Assembly: GCA_016218715.1 (NCBI GenBank)
Contig: JACRDG010000070.1
Span: 41,629 to 105,628 of the forward strand
DNA: 64,000 nt
Direction of reading: 5' to 3'
DNA from: Desulfomonile tiedjei
GTDB taxonomy: Bacteria > Desulfobacterota > Desulfomonilia > Desulfomonilales > Desulfomonilaceae
Below are positions 9,584 to 19,025 of the stretch, piece after piece (the first letter of the stretch is position 1; each line of letters begins with the position of its first letter). The notes beneath the pieces are model-generated. The model was not told the DNA's origin and made no database searches. It was given only the letters and a program-made list of their open reading frames with translations. Position numbers and translations under genes: made by a program.

Positions 9584-10699
9584 ATGCCTCGCAGGATAGC
9601 CAGAAGTCCCGCATCGACAGCCCGGGGCGGTGCTCGTGCCGGTTCCGGTCCCCTGAACCCCGCGCGCATCTCCGTGGTACCGGGGGGAACGCGACATCTC
9701 GATCCGACTCAGTTGGCCAAACTGGAGCGTGAGTTTCGCTCATGGTCAGAGGCTGCGTCCCGGCCCGACATACGAGCCTCCCGGAGGCGGATTCTCCTGA
9801 TTTTTCTCTTGATCCGTTACACCGGCGCCCGCCTGAACGAAGTCCTGGCCCTTGATCTCCGCAAGCACATCGACGTCCCCGAACGCGTCGTCTCTTACGG
9901 CAGCGCCTCTTCGGCCGATAATTGCCGGGGCCGGAAGGTGCAGATTTCTGCGGAATTGATGTCCGAGATCCAAGCAGCAGTGGATGATCCTGTCTGTGGG
10001 GCAGAAGGGGGCTCGGTGTTGCGGGTAGATCCCGGGCATGTCCGGCGCAAATTCTATGAGCGCTCCGTGGCCTGCGGTTTCGCGCAGGATCTGGGCTCGC
10101 CGAATGCCATTCGGAGGGCCAGAGCCGTCGAACTGATGCAGAGCAACATGCCGTTACCCGCGGTGCAAAGGCTGTTGGGACATTCGACCCCGAACCTGAC
10201 CGCATCGCTGGTCGAGTTTTCCGATGAAGATATTCATCAGGTGACGCGGCACTTCATGGAGCGGGAAAGCCGAAGGAAGACCAGTGCGCGGAACACGTTT
10301 TTCGGAAAGATTCGCGCGATCCGGAAGGGGGACATTCAGTCCCAGGTCGAACTGGCCACCGTAGGTGGGGACGCAGTCACGACCATTATCACGAACAACA
10401 GTTTGGAACGGCTGGGATTGAAGAGAGGTTCCCTGGTCGTCGCCGAGGTAAAGGCCCCCTGGGTAACAGTCCTAAAGGCCCAGACCAGACCGCTGTGCTC
10501 CGCTGAGAACCTTTTTCTCGGAACCGTGACTCAAGTTCGCCGTGGTAAGCTCACCACCGAATTCATTGTGCGCATTCAGGACGGAACGGAGTTGTGCTCG
10601 CTCGTGACCGAGGAGAGCAGGCGCAAGCTTAATGTGGAAAAGAACGACCGTGTGTGGGTATTGTTCAACAGCTTTGCGGTGATTCTGCATGTCGATTAG
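9584..10699 (+). CDS. tunR: TunR-like regulator: inactive tyrosine-recombinase domain plus two TOBE domains
   Basis: 371 residues. Residues ~35-235 follow the tyrosine-recombinase catalytic fold: the first Arg (Arg83 in TGARLNE), an Arg at 177 and LLGH at 197-200 are present. The box-II His is Asn174, and the nucleophilic Tyr position after LLGH is replaced (SLVEF, near 209), so strand cleavage is not expected. Residues ~237-370 form two TOBE/Mop repeats (GKIRAIRKG and GTVTQVRRGK), which bind molybdate or tungstate. This architecture is that of TunR, the tungstate-responsive regulator described in sulfate-reducing bacteria. In that family the recombinase fold is the DNA-binding module. No tup, mod or molybdopterin genes are in the window, so its targets lie elsewhere or it acts on the adjacent region. 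It should not be read as a mobile-element integrase. Confidence 0.8.
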   Translation: MPRRIARSPASTARGGARAGSGPLNPARISVVPGGTRHLDPTQLAKLEREFRSWSEAASRPDIRASRRRILLIFLLIRYTGARLNEVLALDLRKHIDVPERVVSYGSASSADNCRGRKVQISAELMSEIQAAVDDPVCGAEGGSVLRVDPGHVRRKFYERSVACGFAQDLGSPNAIRRARAVELMQSNMPLPAVQRLLGHSTPNLTASLVEFSDEDIHQVTRHFMERESRRKTSARNTFFGKIRAIRKGDIQSQVELATVGGDAVTTIITNNSLERLGLKRGSLVVAEVKAPWVTVLKAQTRPLCSAENLFLGTVTQVRRGKLTTEFIVRIQDGTELCSLVTEESRRKLNVEKNDRVWVLFNSFAVILHVD

Positions 10700-10858
10700 T
10701 GTTGCGGGTGGGACCGCCGTTCAAGCGGCGCCGCGGACCCGGCAGCTTGACCGGCGGCAACCGGCCTCAGCGCGGGTCACCCAGTGCGCGACGAACGCGT
10801 GCCAGCAACCATGCATTTGCCTGTGTGTTTTCCCGTCGACCAAGGAGGTCAAACCTGC

Positions 10859-13525
10859 ATGAGGCGCTTTCTGGAAAAACGCTTGAAGGTGTACGAGCAC
10901 GAGGCTGCGAGCTTTGAGTGGCTTGCGGTGATCTTCTTCGCCATTTTCTTTGTGACGGCGATCTTCCGGAACTATGTGGATACAGCGTTTCTCAAGCGCT
11001 ACGGCCCGGAGTGGATACCGTGGATGCTGACGATAAGCGCGCTCCTGACGATCGTCGTGCTGGCCTACGCGGATCGCATTGCCAAGCGTTTCTCGGATAC
11101 GTACCTGATGCTTCTTGTCCTCGGGGGGTACGCGGTCGGTGCGGCTCTCTGCTGGCTCATGGTCAAGTCGCAACTCTCCATTGTGTATCCGATTCTCTAC
11201 CAGCTCATGGGGTTGCTGGACTCCATGCTGCTCGTTTACCTCTGGAACATTGCCGGAGACCTGTTCGACGCTCGCCAGGGAAAACGGATCTTCCCTCTGG
11301 TGACCGCGGCACAGGTTCTCGGCACTACCGTCGGCAGCTTCGCGACCAGGCCTATTACGCACGGAATAGGCGAGGATGCTGCCCTGCTGGTCTTCGGCGC
11401 AGTGTTCCTGCTGACGGCTCTGTTCATGGCCAAAACCAGCCGGGGTATTGTGGGAGACCCGAGGCCGAAACAGGCCCCGGCAAAAAAGCAAGCAGAGAAG
11501 AAGCGCTTAACGGAAATCCCGGGAATCATGAAGCAATACCCGATCGTTCGCTTTCTCATCATCTGCGGTCTCATTCCCAACGTGCTGCTGCCTATATTCT
11601 CCTATCAATTCAGCGTGATCGCCAACAGCAGCTTCGCTTCGGAGCAGAGCCTGATAACCTTTCTCAGCGTGTTTCGCGGCTCAACCACGCTTGTCACCTT
11701 CCTGATTCTCTTCTTCGTGGGACGTCTGTACACGAAAATGGGGCTGCCCAATGCTTCGTTGGTGCAACCAGTCAACTTCGCCATCGTTTTCGCCGGGTTG
11801 ACCACGTTTTTCAATATCTACGTAGCCGCCTACGGTCAATTTACGGCCATCCTCATCCAGCGGGCCATCGCAGGCCCGGTGAACAAGATCCTGTTCAGCG
11901 TCATCCCCAAAGCGCTCGCCGCTTGGAGCCGAACCTTCATCAGGGGGACGGTCCTTAAGGTCGGGATGCTCGCAGGGTCTCTTACCATGATTCTCCTCAA
12001 ACCGGTCATGCAGCCGCACGATTTTGCGTATATAGCCGCGGCGCTCGCCGTGTACTGGGTGTTTGAGACGCTCCTGTTCAGAAAGGAATACAAGCGCATC
12101 CTCAAACAGGTCATTGTGGCGGACAAGATCGATTTCGACCAAGTGGAGGCCATTCGGACATTTGACGCTGGCGGAGCACCTGTTGGGTTGGAGTCGGCCA
12201 CAGCCGAGATGCTCGAAACGGAAAAGGCTGAGGAGGAGATAAAACCCACCGCTATGGCACCGGACATTGCGTTAAAATTGCTGGACGACCCGAGCCCCAG
12301 TTTTCGCACCGAGGCCGCTCTGGCGCTGGCCGTTCATCCGGACATGCGGGGAGCGAGAAAGCTGATTCGATGCCTGGAAGATCTGGATGACGAGGTTCGC
12401 ACTGCGGCCATGGAGGCGCTGATTGCCTATCCGGCCGAGGTGTTGCCATTCCTGGAGGCATCTCTCTTGGAGTCCAGTCTCCGAGGCAAGCAGGCGATCC
12501 TCGAGGTCATACGCTTGGCTCCGGCAGTCAGCGATTTCGAGATGACCCACCTCTTCGCAAGATCCGTGGAGGAGGCCTACGGGAACCTCATTGTCGTCCG
12601 TCGGCTGCAGGAGCTTGAAGACCATGCCAGTGTCCAAATGCTCAAACAACACCTTCTCGCTCGAAACGACGAAATCCTCAGCCTCCTGTTTTATGCCTTA
12701 TGGGTGTTCCATGCCGATATGCGGCTCATGTACCAGGCCCTCAAGTCGGAAAATGCGTCGGTAGCCATCGAGATGGTGGAAACCTCACTGAGAGGCCAGA
12801 ACCTTCCGTATCTGGTCCCCCTCATCGATGACCTGCCACTGGATGAGAAGATCGAGAAGGGGCGGAAGCTGTTCAATCTGGTAGCAAGAGATCAGCCGGA
12901 GCGCCTGCTTGCGCTGTTAGCCCACTCGGAGGACCGGGTTACCAGGACCTTGGCCGTGTTCGTGATGGCCGATCTCCTCCCGAATCAAGCGCTGATTCCT
13001 GTTATCGAATCGCTTTTGGAAGACCGGGATCCTTTTGTGCGGCAGGTTGCAGAATATGCATCGGCCAAAGCCATGGGAAAGGAGGCGCAAATGCCTGAAA
13101 TACTCGATATCATTCATAAACTTAAGACCTTCGCTCTTTTCGAAGGGTTGGGTGCCAGGGAAGTCCATGCCGTCGCCTCGATCACGAAGCCTCAAGCACT
13201 GCACAATGGAGACATCATAATTCGATCGGGGGAGGAGAACCCCTCCATCTATCTGGTGCTATCGGGCAAAATCGTCACGTACCAGGACTATCAGACCCCG
13301 CAACAGAAGGAACTCAGGACGACCGAACAGAACGGATACCTAAACTTCGTGCCGATGTTTACGCATCTCCCGCCGGCGAACACTTCGGTCGTGACCGAGG
13401 ATGCCGAGGTCCTGGTGCTGCCTCAGAGCCAATTCCACGAGATCATGCGAGTGTATCCGCAGATCGGCCTCAACCTCTTGAAGCTTGCGGCCATGATGTT
13501 CAGACAACTCGGCATAACGGCATGA
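10859..13525 (+). CDS. Npt/ADP-ATP-translocase-like carrier fused to HEAT repeats and a cyclic-nucleotide-binding domain
   Basis: 888 residues from the ATG at 10859, chosen because AAGGAGGT lies nine bases upstream; an in-frame ATG at 10784 lacks such a site. The N-terminal ~420 residues hold about 12 membrane segments resembling the Npt1/Npt2 nucleotide-transporter (TLC) branch of the major facilitator superfamily. A soluble region (~450-735) contains HEAT-like helical repeats, for example around DDPSPSFRTEAALALAVH and EDLDDEVRTAAMEALIAY. The last ~130 residues form a cyclic-nucleotide-binding (Crp-like) beta-roll without a DNA-binding helix. Non-parasitic bacteria commonly carry such fusions; ATP/ADP exchange is not demonstrated for them. 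A transporter whose activity is gated by a nucleotide ligand is the inference. Confidence 0.8.
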   Translation: MRRFLEKRLKVYEHEAASFEWLAVIFFAIFFVTAIFRNYVDTAFLKRYGPEWIPWMLTISALLTIVVLAYADRIAKRFSDTYLMLLVLGGYAVGAALCWLMVKSQLSIVYPILYQLMGLLDSMLLVYLWNIAGDLFDARQGKRIFPLVTAAQVLGTTVGSFATRPITHGIGEDAALLVFGAVFLLTALFMAKTSRGIVGDPRPKQAPAKKQAEKKRLTEIPGIMKQYPIVRFLIICGLIPNVLLPIFSYQFSVIANSSFASEQSLITFLSVFRGSTTLVTFLILFFVGRLYTKMGLPNASLVQPVNFAIVFAGLTTFFNIYVAAYGQFTAILIQRAIAGPVNKILFSVIPKALAAWSRTFIRGTVLKVGMLAGSLTMILLKPVMQPHDFAYIAAALAVYWVFETLLFRKEYKRILKQVIVADKIDFDQVEAIRTFDAGGAPVGLESATAEMLETEKAEEEIKPTAMAPDIALKLLDDPSPSFRTEAALALAVHPDMRGARKLIRCLEDLDDEVRTAAMEALIAYPAEVLPFLEASLLESSLRGKQAILEVIRLAPAVSDFEMTHLFARSVEEAYGNLIVVRRLQELEDHASVQMLKQHLLARNDEILSLLFYALWVFHADMRLMYQALKSENASVAIEMVETSLRGQNLPYLVPLIDDLPLDEKIEKGRKLFNLVARDQPERLLALLAHSEDRVTRTLAVFVMADLLPNQALIPVIESLLEDRDPFVRQVAEYASAKAMGKEAQMPEILDIIHKLKTFALFEGLGAREVHAVASITKPQALHNGDIIIRSGEENPSIYLVLSGKIVTYQDYQTPQQKELRTTEQNGYLNFVPMFTHLPPANTSVVTEDAEVLVLPQSQFHEIMRVYPQIGLNLLKLAAMMFRQLGITA

Positions 13526-13758
13526 CATGAGATGACCGGGGCGCCGTGTGACTCTGTGCACAAGATAAAGGTACCAGCCTGAGCCGAGTCGTTTGCGGTC
13601 CCATTCTTTTTGCGCGGGGAGCGTTCGGTCCAACGCGTCCTTTGACTTGGATTGAATCCCGAGATAATCTGTAAACTTGGACGGTCGGTGCGACGGGATT
13701 GTTGGAGCGCCTGCAACAAGCGTAGACTTGTGGCCAAACCTCCGATGAGGGCGAACAG

Positions 13759-16662
13759 ATGGATCCAGACGAACTGCTCAAGGAAATTGCCCGCCTACGT
13801 GACAAGATAGCTGAACTGGAAGCCACTTGCGCCTCTTTGCGGCAGCAACCCATAAGGGAGTCACCGAGCGTTCCGGGCGAACCCGGGGGATCTGTCCGAT
13901 CGAGCGCAAACGAATCTCGGGAAGCAGAGGATACCTACAGATTTGTAGTCGAGAATGCCAGCGAAACCATATGCATTACCCAGGACGGTGTTCTGAGGTT
14001 TGTCAATCGATATGGCATGCAACTGGTCGGATACAGTGCAGCAGAGCTGCTGTCCAAACCATTTGTCGAATTGGTTCATCCTGATGACATTGAGGACGTG
14101 ACCCGCCTCTATCTAGCGAGAATCAGGGAAGAACACGTCCAGCCCGGCCAGCGTTTCCGTATCATTGACTCCACTGGGAATGTCAAGTGGGTCGAGTCTT
14201 TTTCAGCATCAATGATCTGGGAGGGGCGCCCGGCCGTGCTCTCGCTGATTCGGGACGTGACGGCTCAAGTTCAGGCGGAGGAACTCCTGCGTCAAGCTCG
14301 TGACCAACTGGACCAACGAGTCGAGAAACGAACGGCTCAGCTCCGAGAGATCAATGAGATGCTCATGCTGGAGATAGCCGACAGGGAGCAGGCCGAGTGC
14401 GCTCTGCGAGAAAGTGAAGCAAGCTATCGACATTTGTTTGAACACTCGCGCGATGCCATCCACATAACGGCGCAGGACGGCTCCTTCGTCGACACGAATA
14501 GGTCGTTCCATGAACTGTCCGGCTACGGACCGGAAGAAATCAAGGCCGTGAACGCTCGAGATTTGTGGTTGCATCCGAATCAACGATCGGAATGGAAGGC
14601 GAAACTGGAACGCGAGGGTTCGGTAAGCAATTACGCATGGCAATTGCGGAGGAAGGATGGGCAGATCCGGGACTGCCTTCTCTCCTCGACCGTTCGCCTC
14701 GCGGAAAACGGCAGCATTCAGTATCAGTCCATTTCCAGAGACGTCACCGAACAAAAGAGAGCCGAGGAAGTTCTCCGCCAATCAGAGGAGAAGTATAGGC
14801 TGATATTCGAGTACTCTCCTCTCGGAGTTTTTCATTTCGACTCCACGGGAACCATCACTGCCTGTAACGACAATTTTGTCGGCATCATCGGATCCTCACG
14901 AGAAAAGTTGATTGGGCTCAATACGATCAGGGACTTGAACGACAAGCCGATGATTGCGGCTATCGAAGCGGCGCTTTCCGGTGGGATGGGGCACTACGAG
15001 GACTACTACGCTTCCGTCACGGCAAGAAAAAGGACGCCGGTGAAATGCGAATTCGGTCCCATAGTGTCGCGAGACGGCTCGGTGGTCGGAGGGATCGGTA
15101 TCATTGAAGATATCACCGAGCGCAAACGAGCTGAAGAGGAGCTGCGGCGGTCGGAAGAAAAATATCGTGAAATGTTGGGAACCATTACCGATGGGTATCA
15201 TGAGGCCGATCTCAAGGGGAATATCACGCTGGTGAACGATTCTCTGTGCGAGCTTATGGGATACACTCGGGAAGAGCTGAAGGGCATGAACTTCAGGCAA
15301 GTCATGGACGAGTTGAACGCGGCCCGCATACGCGAGGCGTACGGAGAGGTCTTCAGGACCGGTATCCCGAACCCGGAATTCACGTACGAGATGATGAGGA
15401 AGGACGGGGCCACACGCTACGTCTCGATTTCCATCTCCCTCGCGAGAGACAATGCGGGGCAGCCTGCCGGTTTTCGAGGCATTCTCAAGGATGTGACGGA
15501 CAGGAAACGTCTTGAAGAGCAACTGCGCCAGGCAGCCAAGATGGAGGCCGTCGGTCAGTTGGCAGGAGGTCTGGCTCACGATTTCAATAACATCCTCACA
15601 GCCCTCATGGGTTATGCCAACTTGCTGTCGGACGAATTGCCGAAGGACCGACCGTACCAGGAGAAGTTGCGTCAGATCACCCGCGGTGCTGAACGAGCTG
15701 CGGATCTCACGAGACAACTTCTCGCTTTCAGCCGCAAGCAGATGCTGGATGTCAAGGTTACGCATCTGAACGAAATAATAGCTGATATGGAACGGCTATT
15801 GAAAAGACTTATCAGCGAGCATATCGATCTCGCGACCGTTCTCGACCCATCTGCAGGAATGGTCCAAGCCGATCCGGTGCAGATCCAGCAGATCTTGATG
15901 AATCTGGCGGTGAACGCCCGCGATGCCATGCCGGAAGGGGGCAGGCTGACGATAGAGACCGCGAATGCGTTTTTGGATGACGACTATTGTCGGATACATC
16001 CCGAAGTGCGACCGGGCCCGTACGTGATGTTCGCGGTCAGCGACACGGGTCAGGGCATGGACTCGCAAACCCTTGCAAGGATATTCGAGCCTTTCTTCAC
16101 CACGAAAGAAAAAGGGGTGGGTACCGGATTGGGCCTGGCCACGGTATACGGCATTGTCAAGCAGCATCAGGGACACATCCTTGTCTACAGCGAGGCGGGC
16201 CGCGGCACAACGTTCAAGGTGTACCTTCCTCGCGGTGAAGCTACCGCCGATCCAAAGGTGCAGACTTGGGACCCCGGACCGAGACCGCACGGAAACGAGA
16301 CTGTGCTTCTGGTGGAAGACGAGGAGATCGTGCGCACCCTTGCTTCCGAAGCCCTCGAGATCCTCGGCTATCACACGCTTCCAGCTTCCGATCCCAGGGA
16401 AGCCATTGCGATCTGCAATGCCTATGAGGGCACAATCCACCTCCTGCTGTCGGACGTGGTTCTCCCGCAGATGGACGGGAGGAGTTTGTTCGCCGCGCTT
16501 TCAACCAAGCGACCCGGTCTCAAGGTCCTGTACGTGTCCGGATACACGGAGAATTTCATCGTGCATCACGGGGTGCTCGATAAGGGCGTGCATTTCATGC
16601 ACAAACCGTTCAATATCGACAACCTGGCGAGAAAAGTGCGCCAGATTCTCGACAGCCAGTGA
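13759..16662 (+). CDS. Hybrid sensor histidine kinase with four PAS domains and a C-terminal receiver
   Basis: 967 residues, no membrane segment, so a cytoplasmic sensor. A short coiled coil (1-25) precedes PAS1 (~50-170). A coiled coil (~175-215, RDQLDQRVEKRTAQLREIN) links it to PAS2 (~220-340), PAS3 (~345-465) and PAS4 (~470-590), most ending in PAC-like DITERKRAEEEL signatures. The HisKA segment (GGLAHDFNNILTALMGY) places the phospho-histidine at His607. The ATPase domain shows DTGQGM and GTGLGL boxes, and the receiver (~850-967) has Asp899. GAGGG eight bases upstream supports the start. A single-domain receiver follows 200 bp downstream and may be its partner. Its own C-terminal third is repeated in the truncated gene at 17531. 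Ligand unknown. Confidence 0.92.
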   Translation: MDPDELLKEIARLRDKIAELEATCASLRQQPIRESPSVPGEPGGSVRSSANESREAEDTYRFVVENASETICITQDGVLRFVNRYGMQLVGYSAAELLSKPFVELVHPDDIEDVTRLYLARIREEHVQPGQRFRIIDSTGNVKWVESFSASMIWEGRPAVLSLIRDVTAQVQAEELLRQARDQLDQRVEKRTAQLREINEMLMLEIADREQAECALRESEASYRHLFEHSRDAIHITAQDGSFVDTNRSFHELSGYGPEEIKAVNARDLWLHPNQRSEWKAKLEREGSVSNYAWQLRRKDGQIRDCLLSSTVRLAENGSIQYQSISRDVTEQKRAEEVLRQSEEKYRLIFEYSPLGVFHFDSTGTITACNDNFVGIIGSSREKLIGLNTIRDLNDKPMIAAIEAALSGGMGHYEDYYASVTARKRTPVKCEFGPIVSRDGSVVGGIGIIEDITERKRAEEELRRSEEKYREMLGTITDGYHEADLKGNITLVNDSLCELMGYTREELKGMNFRQVMDELNAARIREAYGEVFRTGIPNPEFTYEMMRKDGATRYVSISISLARDNAGQPAGFRGILKDVTDRKRLEEQLRQAAKMEAVGQLAGGLAHDFNNILTALMGYANLLSDELPKDRPYQEKLRQITRGAERAADLTRQLLAFSRKQMLDVKVTHLNEIIADMERLLKRLISEHIDLATVLDPSAGMVQADPVQIQQILMNLAVNARDAMPEGGRLTIETANAFLDDDYCRIHPEVRPGPYVMFAVSDTGQGMDSQTLARIFEPFFTTKEKGVGTGLGLATVYGIVKQHQGHILVYSEAGRGTTFKVYLPRGEATADPKVQTWDPGPRPHGNETVLLVEDEEIVRTLASEALEILGYHTLPASDPREAIAICNAYEGTIHLLLSDVVLPQMDGRSLFAALSTKRPGLKVLYVSGYTENFIVHHGVLDKGVHFMHKPFNIDNLARKVRQILDSQ

Positions 16663-16863
16663 GCATAGGGGCCGTGGTGAAAGAGGGCAGCCGAGGGTCA
16701 GACTTCCGGCGGGGAAATGACGGTTGACTGGGAGATTATCGTGTCGTATGCTTGTAGCCTGTGGCAAGAGGAAGTGGGTGTAAGCCGGCGGAATCGGAAG
16801 GAAGCGCAGCCTCCGACGTCAGCGGCTTCATGGAACCCGAACCTGTGAAGGAGTAGAGCAGAT

Positions 16864-17328
16864 ATGACCGCGACAGGGACACCTGTGAGGATCTTGTTGG
16901 TCGAGGACAACGAGGACCACGCTGAAGTGGTGAGGCGCGGCTTGAAGTGCCACGGCATGTCCAATGACATTCGTCACGTGTTGGACGGCAGTGTTGCCCT
17001 GGATTACTTGCTCAGGCGAGGTGAATATGAAGATCCACAGAAAAGCCCCCGGCCTCACGTCATTCTTCTCGACCTGCGCCTGCCAAAGGTAGACGGATTG
17101 GAAGTACTCAAAGAGATAAAAGAGCATGCAGAGCTGCGCCGCATTCCTGTGGTCGTCTTGACGAGCTCCCAGGCCGAAAGCGACGTCGCCGTGGCCTATG
17201 ACCACCATGTGAACAGTTATCTCGTGAAGCCGCTGCATTTCAAGCAGTTCACCGAACTCCTCCGCGATCTGGCGTCCTATTGGTTGGAATGGAACGTCAA
17301 TCCCTTTGTTCAAGATACCTCTGACTGA
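16864..17328 (+). CDS. Single-domain response regulator (Rcp1/CheY-like)
   Basis: 154 residues comprising one receiver domain: acidic pair in LLVEDNEDH (residues 11-19), phospho-acceptor Asp70 in VILLDLRLPKVDG, Thr100 in VVLTSS and Lys122 in YLVKPLHF. The 10-residue loop after helix 2 (RRGEYEDP) is typical of the Rcp1 group that pairs with PAS/phytochrome-type kinases. There is no output domain. AAGGAG lies 11 bases before the ATG. It follows the multi-PAS hybrid kinase on the same strand and is a likely phosphotransfer partner of it. Confidence 0.9.
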   Translation: MTATGTPVRILLVEDNEDHAEVVRRGLKCHGMSNDIRHVLDGSVALDYLLRRGEYEDPQKSPRPHVILLDLRLPKVDGLEVLKEIKEHAELRRIPVVVLTSSQAESDVAVAYDHHVNSYLVKPLHFKQFTELLRDLASYWLEWNVNPFVQDTSD

Positions 17329-17530
17329 AAAAGTAAGGCCAACTGAAGTACACTATCTGAGCGTGGAATTGTATTGCCGGGTCGAAAGTGCATCGTTGCC
17401 GGTAGTCCGTCGTATTCTATTGTTATCTCATACCAATGTGCAGTTCAATTTGTAACATCCGAGGACTCTGCTCTGGGCTTTTCCTGGGAGGTCTCCTCCG
17501 CTACGAACGGCAGAGCCTGACTGCGCTCCG
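17329..17530. other. AT-richer spacer and edge of repeat before the truncated kinase
   Basis: About 200 bp between the receiver gene and the kinase remnant. No kinase-coding remnants are seen in any frame before 17570; the second copy of repeat family A occupies its end. Confidence 0.5.
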
Positions 17531-17549
17531 GTGACTCCCAGGAGCGCCC
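17486..17549. repeat. Palindromic repeat family A, copy 2
   Basis: Begins GGGAGGTCTCCTCCGC and ends GCTCCGGTGACTCCC, then GGAGCGCCC. It is the reverse complement of the 6934-6997 element with scattered changes. The first codon of the truncated kinase frame (GTG at 17531) lies inside it. Confidence 0.75.
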
Positions 17550-18319
17550 TTCAGCAATATTACTTATTGAATCGAACATTGGCATTAACCATTGAAACCT
17601 CAAATGTTGTCCTGGACGAAGACTATGCCCGGACCCACACGGAGGTTCGATCCGGCTCGTACGTCATGTTCGCGGTTGGTGATACGGGAGTGGGAATGGA
17701 CGACGAAACGCTGAGCCACGTATTCGATCCTTTCTTTACGACCAAGGAAAAGGGGAGAGGCACGGGGCTTGGACTGTCCACCATCTTCGGTATCGTGAAG
17801 CAACATCAGAGGCACATTTCAGTCTACAGCGAACCCGGTCTGGGTACTGTCTTCAGGGTCTATTTGCCCAGGGTGGAGAAATCCGTGGAACCAGCCCGGA
17901 GATCGTATGAGGCGGTGCCTCAGCGCCCTGCCACCGAAACCTTGCTGGTGGTGGAGGACGAAGGGATCGTTCGCACTCTCGCATGCGAGCTCTTGGAAAT
18001 GATCGACTACTCGGTTCTCAGTGCTGCCAACCCGGAGGAAGCCTTGAGGATTGCCGACCAGCACCAGGGAGTGATCCACCTCTTGCTGACAGACGTCGTC
18101 CTGCCGCAGATGGACGGCATGAGCCTATTCAGACGCCTCTCGCCCGGACGGCCGGAAATGAAGGTTCTCTATGTGTCAGGATACACACAGAATTTCATTG
18201 TGCATCACGGCGTCCTGCGTCCGGGAGTCCACTTTCTACAAAAGCCGTTCACGCTCGACAGCCTCGGAACAAAGGTTCGCGACGTGTTGGAAGATCCCGA
18301 GGGAACACCGCCCACGTAA
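17531..18319 (+). pseudogene. 5'-truncated hybrid histidine kinase (ATPase C-terminal half plus receiver)
   Basis: 262 codons homologous to the last ~265 residues of the 13759-16662 kinase. The N-terminal ~17 residues are unrelated and arise from the repeat. Homology begins at LTIETSN, within the ATPase domain and after the N box. The remaining part keeps DTGVGM (51-56), the FFTTKEKG region, GTGLGL (77-82) and a complete receiver with Asp188. PAS domains, the HisKA dimerisation helices, the phospho-histidine and the ATP-binding Asn are all missing, so kinase activity is not expected. The frame is otherwise intact, and the receiver could still act as a phosphate sink if expressed. No good ribosome-binding site precedes the GTG. 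Truncation next to repeat copy A2 suggests recombination at the repeat. Confidence 0.7.
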
Positions 18320-18497
18320 GTGGATTATTCCACGGGCCGGCCCGTCATCACCGCCGACCTCGCCACCCACTTGGCGGAATCCTTTAGGAAAACGGATCCT
18401 ATTGCCCGTGGCCGACATGTCGGTCGCCGGCCCCGATTACTACCCTCTCATGAACTACGGACCGCGTGGTAAGAGCCGCTGGAGATCAGGCGGCTCC

Positions 18498-19025
18498 CTA
18501 CTTCTTGGAATACGATCGTACCGCCTCCACCACGAACTCGGAGAACGGCGTATCACCTCGCATAACGTCAATGGCTTCAATGACGCTCACAGGGAACTGC
18601 ACGGCCTTGAACCGCAGGATTTCGCGGGCGACATCCGCGACGACCACACTCTCTGCTTCCGCGGCCTTTTCTCTTACCTTCGGAACGAATTCCACCGGCT
18701 GTTCCGCTTCCTCCACGAAATTGCTTTCAAGAATACGGAACTCCTCGTCGCTGAGCGACAGGTTCCCGAAGCCAATGGACCAGGTGGCGGAGGCCTCGTC
18801 GGGCTTAATCCAGTCGATCATGGCATGGCAGGTTATTTTCCTTTTTCCGCCGTCCACCAAGATTCTGAGCTTCACATTGCCACCCACACCGACGCCGGCG
18901 TACTGCCCGGGTTCCAGGATGCACGGCGCCTTGATGCCGTAGAGGGCTGCCATCCCGGAGTTGATCACCGGAGGGCTGGAGGCGTGGCGGGAATAGACCG
19001 GCCCGTTGATACTCTTGTATTCCAT
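18498..19025 (-). CDS. PilZ-like domain protein (tentative)
   Basis: 175 residues from the ATG at 19025, preceded by AAAGGAG ten bases upstream. The longer frame starting at 19223 would begin inside the predicted promoter and is rejected. Residues ~45-105 alternate strands in a PilZ-like pattern (GNVKLRIL, HAMIDWI, WSIGFGNLSLSDEEFRIL); the canonical RxxxR motif of c-di-GMP binding is not obvious. The C-terminal half is helical. Function unknown; a diguanylate-responsive or scaffold role is speculation. It stands alone on its strand between the kinase remnant and the DinB-like gene. Confidence 0.6.
   Translation of the reverse strand: MEYKSINGPVYSRHASSPPVINSGMAALYGIKAPCILEPGQYAGVGVGGNVKLRILVDGGKRKITCHAMIDWIKPDEASATWSIGFGNLSLSDEEFRILESNFVEEAEQPVEFVPKVREKAAEAESVVVADVAREILRFKAVQFPVSVIEAIDVMRGDTPFSEFVVEAVRSYSKK

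Noticed and set aside
9584..10699. Phage integrase marking a genomic island
   Set aside because: The active-site Tyr and His are missing, two TOBE domains follow, and there is no adjacent tRNA, attachment repeat or phage gene. TunR-like regulator is the better call.
10784..10858. Earlier start of the nucleotide-transporter-like gene
   Set aside because: No ribosome-binding site at 10784, while AAGGAGGT precedes the ATG at 10859.
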